Shown: positions 1-9,406, counted from the stretch's first letter. The stretch: DNA of 64,000 nucleotides from Hyphomonadaceae bacterium (GCA_024743315.1 JANSWU010000002.1:434001-498000); one strand, 5' to 3'. Numbers and translations are program-made. The notes: generated by a model from the sequence alone, not told the origin.

Positions 1-1266
1 CCGGATGGCTCGACCCGTAACCACCGAGGCGTCGCCGAACTTGGATCGCGCGGCATCGCTGGCGCGTTCTGCCTTGGCCCGCTTCTCAACACTTGGATCG
101 ACTAGGTCGCGGGCATCCCATCGGGCATCCTGGAGGTGAGACAGTCCGACGCCAATCAGACGATACGCCTTGCCGCCAAGTGTCTCTTTCTTGAGCAAGG
201 GTTTGGTCACCCGGAACAGCGCATTGGCGAGATTGGTAGGTGTGGCAAGTGTGATCGAACGGGTGATTGTGCGAAAGTCCTTCGATTTCAGTTTCAAGAT
301 CACCGTCGAGCCTTCAATATTATGACGCTTGGCCCGCAAGGCGGTTTCTTCGCAAACTTGCCAGAGGCGATCTTCGAGCAGGTCGTAGGCTGCAATATCA
401 TCATTGAATGTACGCTCAGCAGAGACTGATTTTCGAACGCCATCAGTGCGGACCGGGCGATTATCGATGCCTTGCGCGCGTTGGTGCAACCAGAGCCCGG
501 TTTCGCCATAGCGGCGTATAAGCTCACGGCTCTCGCTGACCTGTAGGTCGCCGACGAGGCGATAGCCATCGCGTTCAAGCTTTTTTGCGAGCTGTTTGCC
601 GACACCGTGTAGATAACCAACGGGCTTATCGGCAAGGAAACCGACGGCTTCCGATTTCGCGATGACCGCAAAACCGCGGGGCTTGTCCATTTCGCTCGCC
701 GTTTTGGCGAGGAATTTATTCTCAGACAGACCAATCGAGATCGTAATCCCAACATCCCGTTCAACCTCACGGGCGAGTTTGCTCAAGGACATGGCCGGAA
801 AGGCACCGCTGAGCCGGGTCGTGCCGGAAAGATCGAGAAACCCCTCATCGACGCTCAGCATCTGCACTTTTGGCGTCAGTGCTTCGAATTTTTCCCGAAT
901 CTGTCTGGACGCGGCGGAATAGGCCTCGCGACGCGGTTTGACCACGACCGCTTCCGGGCAGGCTTTCAGGGCTTTGAACATCGGCATGGCAGAGCGCACA
1001 CCGTTCAAGCGCGCGAGATAGCAACAGGTCGCGACGACACCGCGTTTGCCGCCGCCCACAATGACGGGCTTGTCTTTCAGCTCCGGATGATCGCGTTTCT
1101 CGATCGCCGCGAAAAAGGCGTCGCAATCAATGTGCGCAATGGACAAGGTTTCCAGTTCTGGATGTGAGACGATGCGATAAGATCCACAGGCAGGGCAGGT
1201 TTCGACCGTTTCGGAGACGTGAACGTCGCAGTCTCGGCACAGAGAGGGCATATCTGTTCCTGCCAT
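1..1266 (-). CDS. dinB: DNA polymerase IV (Y family), 3' end outside the window
   Basis: Error-prone translesion DNA polymerase. The gene runs off the left edge, so only the first 422 codons are seen. A zinc-ribbon-like N-terminus (Cys10, Cys13, Cys24, Cys27) precedes the polymerase; alphaproteobacterial DinB proteins often carry such an extension. The palm begins with HIDCDAFFAAIE near residue 45 and continues with SVDEGFLDLSG, which carry the metal-binding acidic residues. The visible C-terminus RSKFGDASVVTGRAIR fits the little-finger region. The ATG at 1266 is chosen because it keeps the Cys cluster intact; Met6 is possible. The gene is divergent from divK across a 99-base gap, where no clear promoter was seen. 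Confidence 0.93.
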   Translation of the reverse strand, partial: MAGTDMPSLCRDCDVHVSETVETCPACGSYRIVSHPELETLSIAHIDCDAFFAAIEKRDHPELKDKPVIVGGGKRGVVATCCYLARLNGVRSAMPMFKALKACPEAVVVKPRREAYSAASRQIREKFEALTPKVQMLSVDEGFLDLSGTTRLSGAFPAMSLSKLAREVERDVGITISIGLSENKFLAKTASEMDKPRGFAVIAKSEAVGFLADKPVGYLHGVGKQLAKKLERDGYRLVGDLQVSESRELIRRYGETGLWLHQRAQGIDNRPVRTDGVRKSVSAERTFNDDIAAYDLLEDRLWQVCEETALRAKRHNIEGSTVILKLKSKDFRTITRSITLATPTNLANALFRVTKPLLKKETLGGKAYRLIGVGLSHLQDARWDARDLVDPSVEKRAKAERASDAARSKFGDASVVTGRAIR

Positions 1267-1365
1267 GTTCCGCCAAATGAGGCAAATGGAAAAGAATCGT
1301 TAACGAACGTTACGCTAAACAGAATCAGGGCAAACCGAGGCCCGTGATGATTCGGAATCGAACGC

Positions 1366-1758
1366 ATGGCAAAGAAACCGGCTCAGAAGGTTCTTATTGT
1401 CGAGGACAACGCATTAAATATGCGATTGTTCAGCGATCTGCTGGAAGCCAGTGGGTATGAAACCATGCAATGCGTGGACGGGGCGAAAGCCGTCGGCTTG
1501 GCGCTCGAGTCTCAGCCCAATTTGATCATCATGGACATTCAGCTGCCAGAAGTCTCAGGGCTGGATATCACACGCTGGCTCAAGGATGATGAGCGTACGG
1601 CCAAGATCCCGGTTCTGGCAGTGACGGCGTTTGCGATGCGAACTGATGAAATGTTGGTCAGAGAGGCAGGGTGCGAGGGCTATTTGTCCAAGCCCATTCA
1701 GGTTCGATCTTTCCTGCAAACCGTCGATGAACTGATATCGAAAGAGGCGCCCGTATGA
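1366..1758 (+). CDS. divK: Single-domain response regulator DivK
   Basis: A 130-residue protein made only of a receiver domain. The phospho-acceptor is Asp57 in IIMDIQLP, with acidic pocket residue Asp14, switch Thr87 and Lys109 in YLSKPI. In Caulobacter the orthologue shuttles phosphate between DivJ and PleC and controls CtrA activity and cell polarity; that role is inferred here from sequence and context. The stop overlaps the start of pleD by four bases (ATGA), so the two are co-translated, the arrangement known in Caulobacter. The ribosome-binding site before the ATG is weak. Confidence 0.93.
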   Translation: MAKKPAQKVLIVEDNALNMRLFSDLLEASGYETMQCVDGAKAVGLALESQPNLIIMDIQLPEVSGLDITRWLKDDERTAKIPVLAVTAFAMRTDEMLVREAGCEGYLSKPIQVRSFLQTVDELISKEAPV

Positions 1759-3119
1759 GTGCGCGTATCCTGGTCGTCGATGATATCGAGGCCAATCGCC
1801 GATTGATGCAGGCGAAGCTGGAAGCGCGATATTATTCTGTGGCACTGGTCTCGAATGGAGAGGCGGCGCTGAAGCACGCCACGGCAGAACAGCCCGATAT
1901 CATTCTGCTCGATATCATGATGCCGGGCATGGACGGATTTGAAGTCTGTCGCCGGCTGAAATCGAATCTGGCGACCCGGCACATTCCGGTGGTCATGCTC
2001 ACCGCGCTGACCGATATCGATGACCGGTTGCGCGGCCTGGAAGCCGGCGCTGACGATTTCTTGTCCAAGCCGATTGAAGATTTCGCTTTGTTTGCGCGGC
2101 TCGAAGCCCTGATGCGGTATAATCTGGTTGCGGATGAGTTGCGCAGCCGGGGGGCCTCCACCAATCGACCTGAACATTTCTCAGATTTCGAGCAAGAAGT
2201 GATCAATCGGCCCTCCAACATTCTCGTGATCGATCAGGATGATCAGAATGCAACCCGTATTGTCGGCGCGCTAGAGGCGATCGGCCACACGGCTCAGAAT
2301 TGGAAAGACGCCAACGCGTCCGGGCTCAAGTTCAAGGGCTTGGACCTTGTTTTGTTGGCGCTTTCTGGTCAGAAGCATGATGCACTAAAGCTCTGCGCGC
2401 ATCTCAGGACGCTGCGCGAGTCGAAAGATTTCTCGATCGTCGTCACCTGTGATCCGGAGGATCAGCACTTGGGGGTCGAAGCGCTCAGGATCGGCGCCTA
2501 TGATATTATCTACACCCCGCTCGATATGCTTGAACTGCAAGCGCGCGTGCGAACCCAGACCCGGCGCAAGCGATATATCGACATTCTCAGACGCCGCGTT
2601 GATCGAGGGCTTGAGCTGTCTCTGGTCGATCATCTGACCGGTTTATATAATCGCCGTCATATGCTGGAGCGCTTGCAATTATGGATGCGTCGCTCAGCCA
2701 ATAGCGGCAAACCGGTGTCGATTGCAGCGTTTGATATTGATCACTTCAAGGCGATCAATGATGCGCATGGCCATGAAGCGGGCGATCAGGTGCTGAAAGC
2801 GTTCGCGGAGCGTTTGCGCACCAATATTCGCCCCAAAGACATCGCCTGCCGTCCCGGTGGTGAGGAATTCCTGATCATTATGCCGGAAACCGCCGCGGAT
2901 ATGGCTGCGGTCGGGGCAGAACGTATTCGCCATGCGATCGGGTCCAGGCCGTTCCGACTGGAGCGCTGGGACGTCGAGGTCTCAGTCACGGTCAGCGCGG
3001 GTATTGCCTCGCATTATGGCGAAGACGGCCTGCTCGCTGATTTATTACACCAGGCCGATCTGGCCCTTTATCTTGCCAAGCAGAACGGCCGGAATCGGAT
3101 CGAGCGGCGCGCGGCATAA
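1755..3119 (+). CDS. pleD: Diguanylate cyclase response regulator PleD
   Basis: A 454-residue protein with a phosphorylatable receiver (Asp53 in ILLDIMMPG), a second receiver-like adaptor (about residues 155-275) in which the acceptor Asp is lost (LVLLALSG), and a C-terminal GGDEF domain. The catalytic loop is GGEEF at 368-372 and the product-inhibition site RxxD is intact (RPKD, 359-362). This is the exact PleD architecture: phosphorylation drives dimerisation and c-di-GMP synthesis during the swarmer-to-stalked transition. It is transcribed with divK and ends at a bidirectional hairpin shared with rpmG. Confidence 0.95.
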   Translation: MSARILVVDDIEANRRLMQAKLEARYYSVALVSNGEAALKHATAEQPDIILLDIMMPGMDGFEVCRRLKSNLATRHIPVVMLTALTDIDDRLRGLEAGADDFLSKPIEDFALFARLEALMRYNLVADELRSRGASTNRPEHFSDFEQEVINRPSNILVIDQDDQNATRIVGALEAIGHTAQNWKDANASGLKFKGLDLVLLALSGQKHDALKLCAHLRTLRESKDFSIVVTCDPEDQHLGVEALRIGAYDIIYTPLDMLELQARVRTQTRRKRYIDILRRRVDRGLELSLVDHLTGLYNRRHMLERLQLWMRRSANSGKPVSIAAFDIDHFKAINDAHGHEAGDQVLKAFAERLRTNIRPKDIACRPGGEEFLIIMPETAADMAAVGAERIRHAIGSRPFRLERWDVEVSVTVSAGIASHYGEDGLLADLLHQADLALYLAKQNGRNRIERRAA

Positions 3120-3146
3120 AAAAACCGGGCAGGGCGCCCGGTTCTT
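3117..3146. terminator. Bidirectional hairpin terminator between pleD and rpmG
   Basis: A run of A, the stem CCGGGC paired with GCCCGG around a short loop, then GGTTCTT. It sits between two convergent genes and reads as a terminator in both directions, more convincingly for rpmG because the A run becomes a U run on the minus strand. Confidence 0.7.
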
Positions 3147-3170
3147 CTGATCTTGGATGAAGACGCGATC

Positions 3171-3338
3171 TTACTTGATCTTGCCTTCTTTGAACTCGAC
3201 ATGCTTCTTCGCAATCGGGTCATACTTCCGCTTGACCATTTTCTCGGTCATGTTGCGAGGGTTCTTCTTCGTAACGTAGAAGAAGCCGGTGCCTGCGGTT
3301 GAGTTCAGGCGAATTTTGATCGTTGCCGGTTTGGCCAT
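3171..3338 (-). CDS. rpmG: 50S ribosomal protein L33
   Basis: A 55-residue basic protein starting [20 protein letters not shown] and ending KEGKIK, the full length of bacterial L33. It lacks the CxxC pairs of the zinc-binding paralogue, so it is the C-minus type. It assembles near the E site of the large ribosomal subunit. It lies between the nudix-rnr operon and pleD, as in Caulobacter relatives, and ends at the shared hairpin. Confidence 0.96.
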   Translation of the reverse strand: MAKPATIKIRLNSTAGTGFFYVTKKNPRNMTEKMVKRKYDPIAKKHVEFKEGKIK

Positions 3339-3423
3339 TGCGGTGCACCTTCAATTTGAGGGCTGAAACTCGAAAACGCGTCTAATGATGGGTTGTGGCG
3401 GTTAAGTCAACCAGCGACACGCA

Positions 3424-4149
3424 TCAAATTCTGTCGGCAGAATGCCCTGACCGTGTCCATCTCAGAAATGGCGGGCCTGGATCTTCTCCTTTTGCCAGTC
3501 TTTCCTCGATTTCGCCGAGCATAAAACGCGTGACATTCGGCAAATCCAAGTCCAGCGCATCCTTCAGCGACACCCATTGCAGGTCATGTAGCTCGGCGCC
3601 ATCGAGTGGCGGACGGTCGTCAATCAAGACCTTTTCGGCCTCGGCCATGAAAAACCGCGCATCAAAGCGTTTTGGGCGATAGGGCGGGGTGATGGCACGG
3701 CCGATAAACTGCAAATGTTGAAGACAGGGCGCGATGTCCATGTCGTAGAGCGGCTGCCATCCCGGCGGAGCCTTTGCCGGCATCTCGGCCTCGCGGCCAA
3801 TCAACAGGCCGGTTTCTTCGAACGTCTCCCGGATGGCAGTGAGGGCGAAGGCTTTAGGTAAGCGCCTGGACTGATATTGCAGACGCGCCTTCTGGACCGG
3901 ATCGAGGTCGGTATAGCACACGGCCCGCCCATCTTGCGGATCGACGCGGCCACCCGGGAAAACATATTTGTCCGGCATAAAATCATGACGCCCGGAGCGC
4001 TTGCCCATCAAGACTCTGGGTTTGGCCGCATCGCGCCGCACCAGAATTAAAGTCGCAGCATCTTTTGGCCGCGGGCTCGGCTTATCCTTGAGGATGACCT
4101 CACCCTCATCTTCGCGATCATAAGCGGTGCCGAGATCCGGTTTGCTCAT
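3424..4149 (-). CDS. NUDIX hydrolase
   Basis: A 241-residue NUDIX-fold protein. FPGGRV near residue 68 is followed only after an insertion by the metal-binding helix AIRETFEETGLLIG, so the Nudix box is split as in the CoA/NUDT19-like branch. That branch cleaves CoA or acyl-CoA pyrophosphates; the true substrate cannot be read here. The start codon overlaps the rnr stop by four bases (ATGA), so it is translated with ribonuclease R. The rnr-nudix pairing is common in Alphaproteobacteria. Confidence 0.82.
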   Translation of the reverse strand: MSKPDLGTAYDREDEGEVILKDKPSPRPKDAATLILVRRDAAKPRVLMGKRSGRHDFMPDKYVFPGGRVDPQDGRAVCYTDLDPVQKARLQYQSRRLPKAFALTAIRETFEETGLLIGREAEMPAKAPPGWQPLYDMDIAPCLQHLQFIGRAITPPYRPKRFDARFFMAEAEKVLIDDRPPLDGAELHDLQWVSLKDALDLDLPNVTRFMLGEIEERLAKGEDPGPPFLRWTRSGHSADRI

Positions 4150-6392
4150 CGTCTGCGTTTGCCTTTTCCGCCTGCTTTGCCTTTGCCGCGTTTGACATTG
4201 CCAGAACGTTTGCCGCGATCAAAGCGCTTCCCTCGCGTCCTTGGCTGCAGTTTCTCACCCGGCTTGCGCGGGCGTGGATCTGACAGGATTTCCAGGAGCA
4301 GACCGCCTTCGAGCGGCGTCACTTCCTGCAAGCGCACGGTCACCGGCTGGCCGAGTTCATAGCGTTTACCGGAATTGTCCCCGACCAGAGCCTGCGCGGC
4401 CTCATTGTAGGCCCAGTATTCCTGCGATATCCGCGAGGCCGGGCAGAACCCATCGGCGCCGGTTTCTTCAAGGCGAACGAACAGACCGGAGGCGGTCACC
4501 CCGGTAATCCGACCTTCAAATTCCGCGCCGACGCGATCGGCGAGAAAATGCGCGAGATAGCGATCGGTGGCTTCCCGCTCTGCCGCCATAGAGCGACGTT
4601 CGGTGCGCACCAAATGCTCCGCGATTTCCTCCAACTGCACCGATTGTTTCTCCGTCAGGCCGTCCGGCCCGAATTTCAGAGCGGAAATCAAGGCGCGATG
4701 CACGATCAAATCGCTATAGCGGCGGATCGGGCTGGTAAAATGCGCATACTTTTTCAGATTCAGCCCGAAATGCCCGATATTATCCGGGCTATAAATGGCC
4801 TGGCTTTGCGTGCGCAGCACAATTTCGGACACCGCTTCGGAATTGTCCGTGTCTTCAAAATCGAACAGGAGACGATTGAAGCGATGGGTCTGCGTGCGCT
4901 CACCGAGGGGCCACTTTATGTCCAGGGTCTTCAAGAATTCCGACAAAGCGGCGATCTTGGCATCCGATGGCGCGTCATGGACGCGATAGAGAAGGGGTGT
5001 CTTGTGCTTTTCAAGCTCTTCGGCGGCGCAGACATTGGCCTGGATCATCAGCTCTTCGATCAGCTTATGGGCATCGAACCGTTCCTTGGTCCGGATTCCG
5101 GCGACGGTTCCATCTTTCGCGATTTCGACTTTGCGTTCCGGCAGGTCGAGTTCCAATGGCCCGCGTTTCGCCCGGGCTTTCGAAAGCGCGGCATAGGCCG
5201 CCCAAAGCGGCTTCAATACAGATTCGAGCAACGCCGCTGCACGGTCACTAGGATTGCCGTCAATCGCCTGTTGCGCTTCTTCATACGATAGGGCGCCGGC
5301 AGACCGCATCAGCGCGCGCATGAATTTATGCGACCGTTTGGTGCCGGATTTATCGAACTGGATTTCAACCGCCATGCAATGGCGATCCTGACCTTCTTTC
5401 AAAGAGCAGGCATCAGCGCTGAGCTCGAAGGGCAGCATTGGCACCACTCGGTCTGGGAAATATGTGGAATTGCCGCGTTTCACCGCTTCGCGATCGAGCG
5501 CGCTGTCCGGTGTCACAAAAGCCGCGACATCGGCAATCGCAACAATCACACGAAAGCCATCCTTGGTCTCCTCAGCGAAGACAGCGTCATCGTGATCGCG
5601 TGCATCGGCCGGGTCGATGGTGATCAGCGGCGTTTGGCGCAGATCCGTGCGCGGCACGTTTGCCGGTTTGGCCGATTGCGCCTGGTCGATCACCGATTGC
5701 GGGAATTCAGTCGGGATCTCATACGCGGCAATTGCGAGCAGGGATGCGGCCCGCGGGTCTTCCTGACGACCAAGTACTTCTATGATTTCTGCCCGCACGG
5801 GGCCATATCCGCGCTGGGGCAAAGGCCGGGCGAGGACGAGATCGCCATCTTCGGCGCCATTCTTATCGGCCTCTCGCACATGCAGCTCGTGTTTGACCTT
5901 GCGGCTAGCAGCTTTAACGCGGCCGCCGCGTGCTGTGTTGAGATAAACGCCCGTGACAGGCCGCTCTTCATCTTTGGTCTCAAACAGTTTCATCAGGCGC
6001 GCGGTCCAGACGCCACCGGATTGTTTGACCCGCGCGAGCCCGCGATCACCGATGCCAGGCGCCGGGCCGCGTGATTTGCCGGAATAGCCATCGAAGATCA
6101 GGTCAGGCCCATAAGCACCCTCCTTGCCGAACGCGCGCGCGATTAGTTCGCCGTCCTCGTCGGTGCGCTCAAAGCGAATGACACATGTCGGCGGCGGGAC
6201 ATCGGACTGAGCCCAGGCGCGTTTGCCGGTCTTGGTCAAGGTGCCATCGGCCTCCAGGTCTTTCAGAATGGCGCGCAGCGTCTGACGCTCGCGGCCTTTG
6301 ACTTTCAGGCCGCGAGCAATGTCTTGTTTGGAAGTGGCTTCGGGGTTCTCCCTTAAAAAGGCGAGAACCGTTTCACGATCAGGAAAGCTCAT
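4146..6392 (-). CDS. rnr: Ribonuclease R
   Basis: A 748-residue 3'-5' exoribonuclease of the RNase II/R family that degrades structured RNA. An N-terminal winged-helix and cold-shock-like region precede the RNB catalytic domain, whose acidic motif is DPADARDHDDAVF. An S1 domain follows (EFEGRITGVTASGLFVRLEE), then a Lys/Arg/Gly-rich tail ending GKGKRRR, as expected for RNase R and not RNase II. It heads a translationally coupled pair with the Nudix gene. Confidence 0.95.
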   Translation of the reverse strand: MSFPDRETVLAFLRENPEATSKQDIARGLKVKGRERQTLRAILKDLEADGTLTKTGKRAWAQSDVPPPTCVIRFERTDEDGELIARAFGKEGAYGPDLIFDGYSGKSRGPAPGIGDRGLARVKQSGGVWTARLMKLFETKDEERPVTGVYLNTARGGRVKAASRKVKHELHVREADKNGAEDGDLVLARPLPQRGYGPVRAEIIEVLGRQEDPRAASLLAIAAYEIPTEFPQSVIDQAQSAKPANVPRTDLRQTPLITIDPADARDHDDAVFAEETKDGFRVIVAIADVAAFVTPDSALDREAVKRGNSTYFPDRVVPMLPFELSADACSLKEGQDRHCMAVEIQFDKSGTKRSHKFMRALMRSAGALSYEEAQQAIDGNPSDRAAALLESVLKPLWAAYAALSKARAKRGPLELDLPERKVEIAKDGTVAGIRTKERFDAHKLIEELMIQANVCAAEELEKHKTPLLYRVHDAPSDAKIAALSEFLKTLDIKWPLGERTQTHRFNRLLFDFEDTDNSEAVSEIVLRTQSQAIYSPDNIGHFGLNLKKYAHFTSPIRRYSDLIVHRALISALKFGPDGLTEKQSVQLEEIAEHLVRTERRSMAAEREATDRYLAHFLADRVGAEFEGRITGVTASGLFVRLEETGADGFCPASRISQEYWAYNEAAQALVGDNSGKRYELGQPVTVRLQEVTPLEGGLLLEILSDPRPRKPGEKLQPRTRGKRFDRGKRSGNVKRGKGKAGGKGKRRR

Positions 6393-6437
6393 GGCGCGCG
6401 CCTTACAGCAAGTTGCGGCACTTGGCTCGTATTATTT

Positions 6438-7148
6438 TTAAGGCAGTGCAGCGAACAGGTCGACGGGATCCAAGGCAAAAGAGCCAGCTTGCGCCCCCCA
6501 TTCCCCGGTCAGAACTTCATAATGCAAGTGCCGTGGAATCCGGTAGCTCGCCGTGCTGCCCATGACGCCAATCGTCTTGCCGCTCGTGACAGGCGTGCCT
6601 TCAGCCAGACCGTCGGCAAAGGATTCAAGGTGCGCATAGCGCGTGAAGACCCCAGCGCCGTGATCAATCACCAGCATGTTTCCATAATCATCGCGATAGG
6701 TCTTGCGGCGCACCACCCCATCCGCGGCAGCGAAGACGTCGACGGCACGCGCATTGTGCAAGTCTATGCCCTTATGGACGCGACCGCTGCGTGGGCCAAA
6801 GCCTGACGAGAAACATCCCTTTTCCACCGGGGCGACCGCCAGCTGCACGCCATTGACCATGGTGACTGGCTGATAATCAAGGATTTTCAGATTGTCGGTC
6901 GGTTCTGGCGCATTTGAGACCGAGGTTAGCGGACAGAGATACAAGTTTTGCATGAAAGTGTCGCTGACCGGTGTCGATGCGGGTGGGGTATTGGGCGTTG
7001 AGATCGCCGCATTCGAGCCGGGATCAGATGCCGACTGGTCGGTCGTTTCCGTTGTCGAGCAGGCCGGTACGATAAGCGTCGCGATTGCGATCAGTCCGGT
7101 CCATGCGAAATCGATTTTCACCATTCTTCGTCCCCATAGTCTCCTCAT
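6438..7148 (-). CDS. M23-family metallopeptidase, putative lipoprotein
   Basis: A 236-residue envelope protein with a C-terminal LytM/M23 domain: SSGFGPRSGRVHKGIDLH provides the zinc His and Asp, and RHLHYEV the HxH motif, so the catalytic residues are present. Such enzymes cut peptidoglycan cross-bridges or activate amidases. A hydrophobic N-terminal stretch ends LIVPACST, a weak lipobox, followed by a Thr/Ser/Pro-rich linker. Met9 (7124) is an equally possible start. It lies 45 bases upstream of rnr on the same strand with no visible terminator between. Confidence 0.85.
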   Translation of the reverse strand: MRRLWGRRMVKIDFAWTGLIAIATLIVPACSTTETTDQSASDPGSNAAISTPNTPPASTPVSDTFMQNLYLCPLTSVSNAPEPTDNLKILDYQPVTMVNGVQLAVAPVEKGCFSSGFGPRSGRVHKGIDLHNARAVDVFAAADGVVRRKTYRDDYGNMLVIDHGAGVFTRYAHLESFADGLAEGTPVTSGKTIGVMGSTASYRIPRHLHYEVLTGEWGAQAGSFALDPVDLFAALP

Positions 7149-7181
7149 AGCGGAGACTATGGCGGTTTGGAGCCGGTGTGG

Positions 7182-7658
7182 CTAGCTTTGTTCGTCCAGA
7201 TTGAGGCGCATCTCGAGGATGTAGGGGGCAAACCCGACTTTCTCATATGCGCGTATCGCAGCTTTATTGTCGGGATATACCGTTAAGTGGATCTCCGGCA
7301 GGCCGTGATCACGCGCCCAAGCGAAAAGATGATCCAAAACCAGGCGATTTATCCCGCGACCGCGATAATCGGGCGCGACATAGAGAAAGCCGATATAGGC
7401 GTGATGGTCCGGGCTGACATAATGGCGCGAGCGCTTCTTCTGCGCATACCCGGATCCAATCAAACGATCCGCGTGAACGGCGACGGCCACTTCGGCATCA
7501 GCATCATCAATCATCGCGCCGACGTCATAATAGCTGATCGGATCCGGCTTCAATGTGTGATCGAACGGTCGCTCAGCCAGCACAATCCCTTGTTCGAATT
7601 CCAACAGAGTGGGCAAATCGGAAGGCAAGGCCGAGCGAACATGAAGTGTGTCAGACAT
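7182..7658 (-). CDS. GNAT-family N-acetyltransferase
   Basis: A 158-residue acyl-CoA-dependent acetyltransferase. The acetyl-CoA pyrophosphate loop is VAPDYRGRGINR, followed by the typical HLTVYPDNKAAIRAYEKVGF segment. The open frame extends upstream to 7748, but the ATG at 7658 (MSDTLHVRSALPSDLP) matches the usual N-terminus of the fold. The acceptor substrate cannot be predicted. It lies 33 bases before the M23 gene on the same strand, so co-transcription is possible. Confidence 0.85.
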   Translation of the reverse strand: MSDTLHVRSALPSDLPTLLEFEQGIVLAERPFDHTLKPDPISYYDVGAMIDDADAEVAVAVHADRLIGSGYAQKKRSRHYVSPDHHAYIGFLYVAPDYRGRGINRLVLDHLFAWARDHGLPEIHLTVYPDNKAAIRAYEKVGFAPYILEMRLNLDEQS

Positions 7659-7956
7659 GGCAGTGGCGTACTGTAGGGTCAGACTGAAAGTCCAGACATT
7701 TCGATTTTCGGCAGTCAAGCAATAAAGATTAAGGTGTAATCGATGCAAAACAACTTATAATATAAATATAGATGAAGTAGTTTAAGGTATGATAATAATT
7801 ATCTCATAGTCTCTAAATGTGTTCGCGAAATTCCTGCGAATATTCTCACTGCGTTACAATTAGAAACGGATCGTCGTGTCTTTTGGGGACCGCGATGATG
7901 AAAATCCGTCTGTTCTTCTGATGAGGGGCTGTCACTCACGCATTGGGACCTGAAGC
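7659..7956. other. AT-rich spacer upstream of the LuxR-type gene
   Basis: This gap holds no gene. Bases 7741-7800 contain only 13 G or C of 60, far below the flanking genes. It separates the divergent GNAT and LuxR-type genes and should hold their promoters, but no single -35/-10 pair stands out among the many A/T hexamers. The low G+C suggests acquired DNA or a region bound by an AT-binding silencer. Confidence 0.55.
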
Positions 7957-8814
7957 ATGATTTTGGACGTTGAACTGCTGCAGCTATATCGCTGCAAACA
8001 ATTGGTAGACCTTCTCGGCCGGGTGGGGCGCATATTCGAACTGGAAGGATTTCCTTTTTTGTCCTTGGAGTGGACGCCCGCGCCCTCAAATGCGGCGACC
8101 ATGCTGTCACACGCCTCGCTCGTCTGGGACAATTACGCCAACCGGCTCGGTGATCTTAGCATTTCCTTGAGCCAGAAAATGGCCGGTTCGTTCGCGGTTG
8201 CACTCGAGCGTGACAAGATCAACACGCTTGCCTGTCAGGCCTGGAAGACGGCCCAGACGGATACGTTTTGCGTTCGCGCCTATGCGCCAGAGCCGTTTTA
8301 TCTGACAGAATATCAACGCCGATTGATCGAGGGATTTGACCAACCCGCCTGGACCGAGTTCGTATCCTTTGGGGTCTGCCGGGAACGCGACTGCGTGCTC
8401 TTGCTGACCGCAAAAACACAGCTCCCACTCACTCAAAAAATGCTTGAAACAGCGAAGAAGATCATGGCCGCCTTTGCCAGCGCCTATCGGTATCTACACA
8501 GCCAATCGATCGTTCTTTCAGTGAGCGAGTCAGAAGCCGAACGTCTCGGAGTCTTGTCGCGGCGAGAAGTCGAGTGCCTGCAATGGCTTGCGCTCGGAAA
8601 AACGCTCTCTGAGGCGGCCACGATCCTTGGTATATCGGAACGGACCTTGCGATTTCATATCCAGAACGCGCGGGACCGGCTCGGCGTTTCAACGACCATG
8701 CAAGCGGTCGTATCTGCGGCCTTGCTCTATGGGTTTGATCCCAACGATACGCGGCGCTCGATCTACGCCACCAGTCGCGCCCCAATGGTGGAACAGGCCA
8801 AGCGAACCGGGTGA
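7957..8814 (+). CDS. LuxR-type transcriptional regulator (solo)
   Basis: A 285-residue protein with a C-terminal LuxR/FixJ helix-turn-helix at about 200-261, beginning LSRREVECLQWLALGKTLSEA and including the recognition-helix segment SERTLRFHIQNARDRLGV. The N-terminal ~180 residues have the length of an autoinducer-binding domain, but the W-x3-Y...D-P signature of acyl-homoserine-lactone receptors is not clear: VWDNYANRLGDLS occupies the place. No luxI-type synthase lies in the window, so it is a LuxR solo with an unknown ligand. A lux-box-like dyad 650 bases downstream, between two secreted-protein genes, is a plausible target. Confidence 0.82.
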   Translation: MILDVELLQLYRCKQLVDLLGRVGRIFELEGFPFLSLEWTPAPSNAATMLSHASLVWDNYANRLGDLSISLSQKMAGSFAVALERDKINTLACQAWKTAQTDTFCVRAYAPEPFYLTEYQRRLIEGFDQPAWTEFVSFGVCRERDCVLLLTAKTQLPLTQKMLETAKKIMAAFASAYRYLHSQSIVLSVSESEAERLGVLSRREVECLQWLALGKTLSEAATILGISERTLRFHIQNARDRLGVSTTMQAVVSAALLYGFDPNDTRRSIYATSRAPMVEQAKRTG

Positions 8815-8827
8815 ATCTCGTGCGATC

Positions 8828-9406
8828 TTATTTTTCAGAATAGACGATATTGGCGTGACCCTTGATGTATTTCGCATCCAGGGTCAGGCCCTGCGCCGGG
8901 TCGCTTTTGGTATAATTATTGTGTGACGAGTTTTGCGTGTGCTTGAAGTGATTGGTGCCTTGGCCCTGATGGTGCGTGAATGACCAATTGGAAGAGTAAG
9001 TGGTCAAAGGCTTGCCGGCGGCGACCCCGCAATACTCGAAAAACTCGACACTCGCCTTGTAGTAATTATTACGCTGCTCCTTGCCATTTTCGTCCTTGTA
9101 GAAGGCGTAAACCTTACCCTTGGCCGGAGTGCAGGTGCCGCAGGTCGGTGCACATTTGTCACCATCGGGCTGAATGCCGATCGTTCCCGAGGTCCCCGCT
9201 TTGATCGTGTGCTGGTAAACTTGCTTTTTATTGTAAGTCAGGTCGACATTTTTCGAGTGATCCTCGTTCAGCCGAAAGATCAAATCCGTCTTCGTGTTAT
9301 TTGTAATCCGCAACTCAAAGGTCGAGGTCTCTGCAGCGCAGACAGGCGCGCTCAGAACCGCCAAAATGGTGAGCAGTGGTGCCTTCAATCTATGTCGTAT
9401 TGTCAT
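8828..9406 (-). CDS. Secreted protein of unknown function
   Basis: A 192-residue product I do not recognise. The ATG at 9406 follows AGGAGGAAAGGATCAACG and begins a clear Sec signal peptide (MTIRHRLKAPLLTILAVL, cleavage probably after VCAA). The mature part is rich in Asn, Lys, Thr and Tyr and has four Cys, three in the motif KCAPTCGTC; its C-terminal third is His/Asn-rich (THHQGQGTNHFKH). The gene looks AT-richer than its neighbours: 26 and 27 G/C in the 60-base stretches from 9061 and 9241. It is divergent from another secreted-protein gene, with a lux-box-like dyad between them. Confidence 0.72.
   Translation of the reverse strand: MTIRHRLKAPLLTILAVLSAPVCAAETSTFELRITNNTKTDLIFRLNEDHSKNVDLTYNKKQVYQHTIKAGTSGTIGIQPDGDKCAPTCGTCTPAKGKVYAFYKDENGKEQRNNYYKASVEFFEYCGVAAGKPLTTYSSNWSFTHHQGQGTNHFKHTQNSSHNNYTKSDPAQGLTLDAKYIKGHANIVYSEK

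Noticed and set aside
1300-1313. TTAACGAACGTTAC upstream of divK as a CtrA site
   Set aside because: The half sites are spaced by six bases and the second is TTAC; the CtrA consensus needs TTAA-N7-TTAA, so the match is too weak to annotate.
4548-5291. A 247-codon plus-strand open frame opposite rnr
   Set aside because: It is an antisense shadow of the RNB domain of ribonuclease R, with no ribosome-binding site and no protein-like motif.
7957-8814. Classical quorum-sensing receptor with a neighbouring synthase
   Set aside because: No LuxI-type protein is encoded in the window, and the expected ligand-contact signature is not clear.
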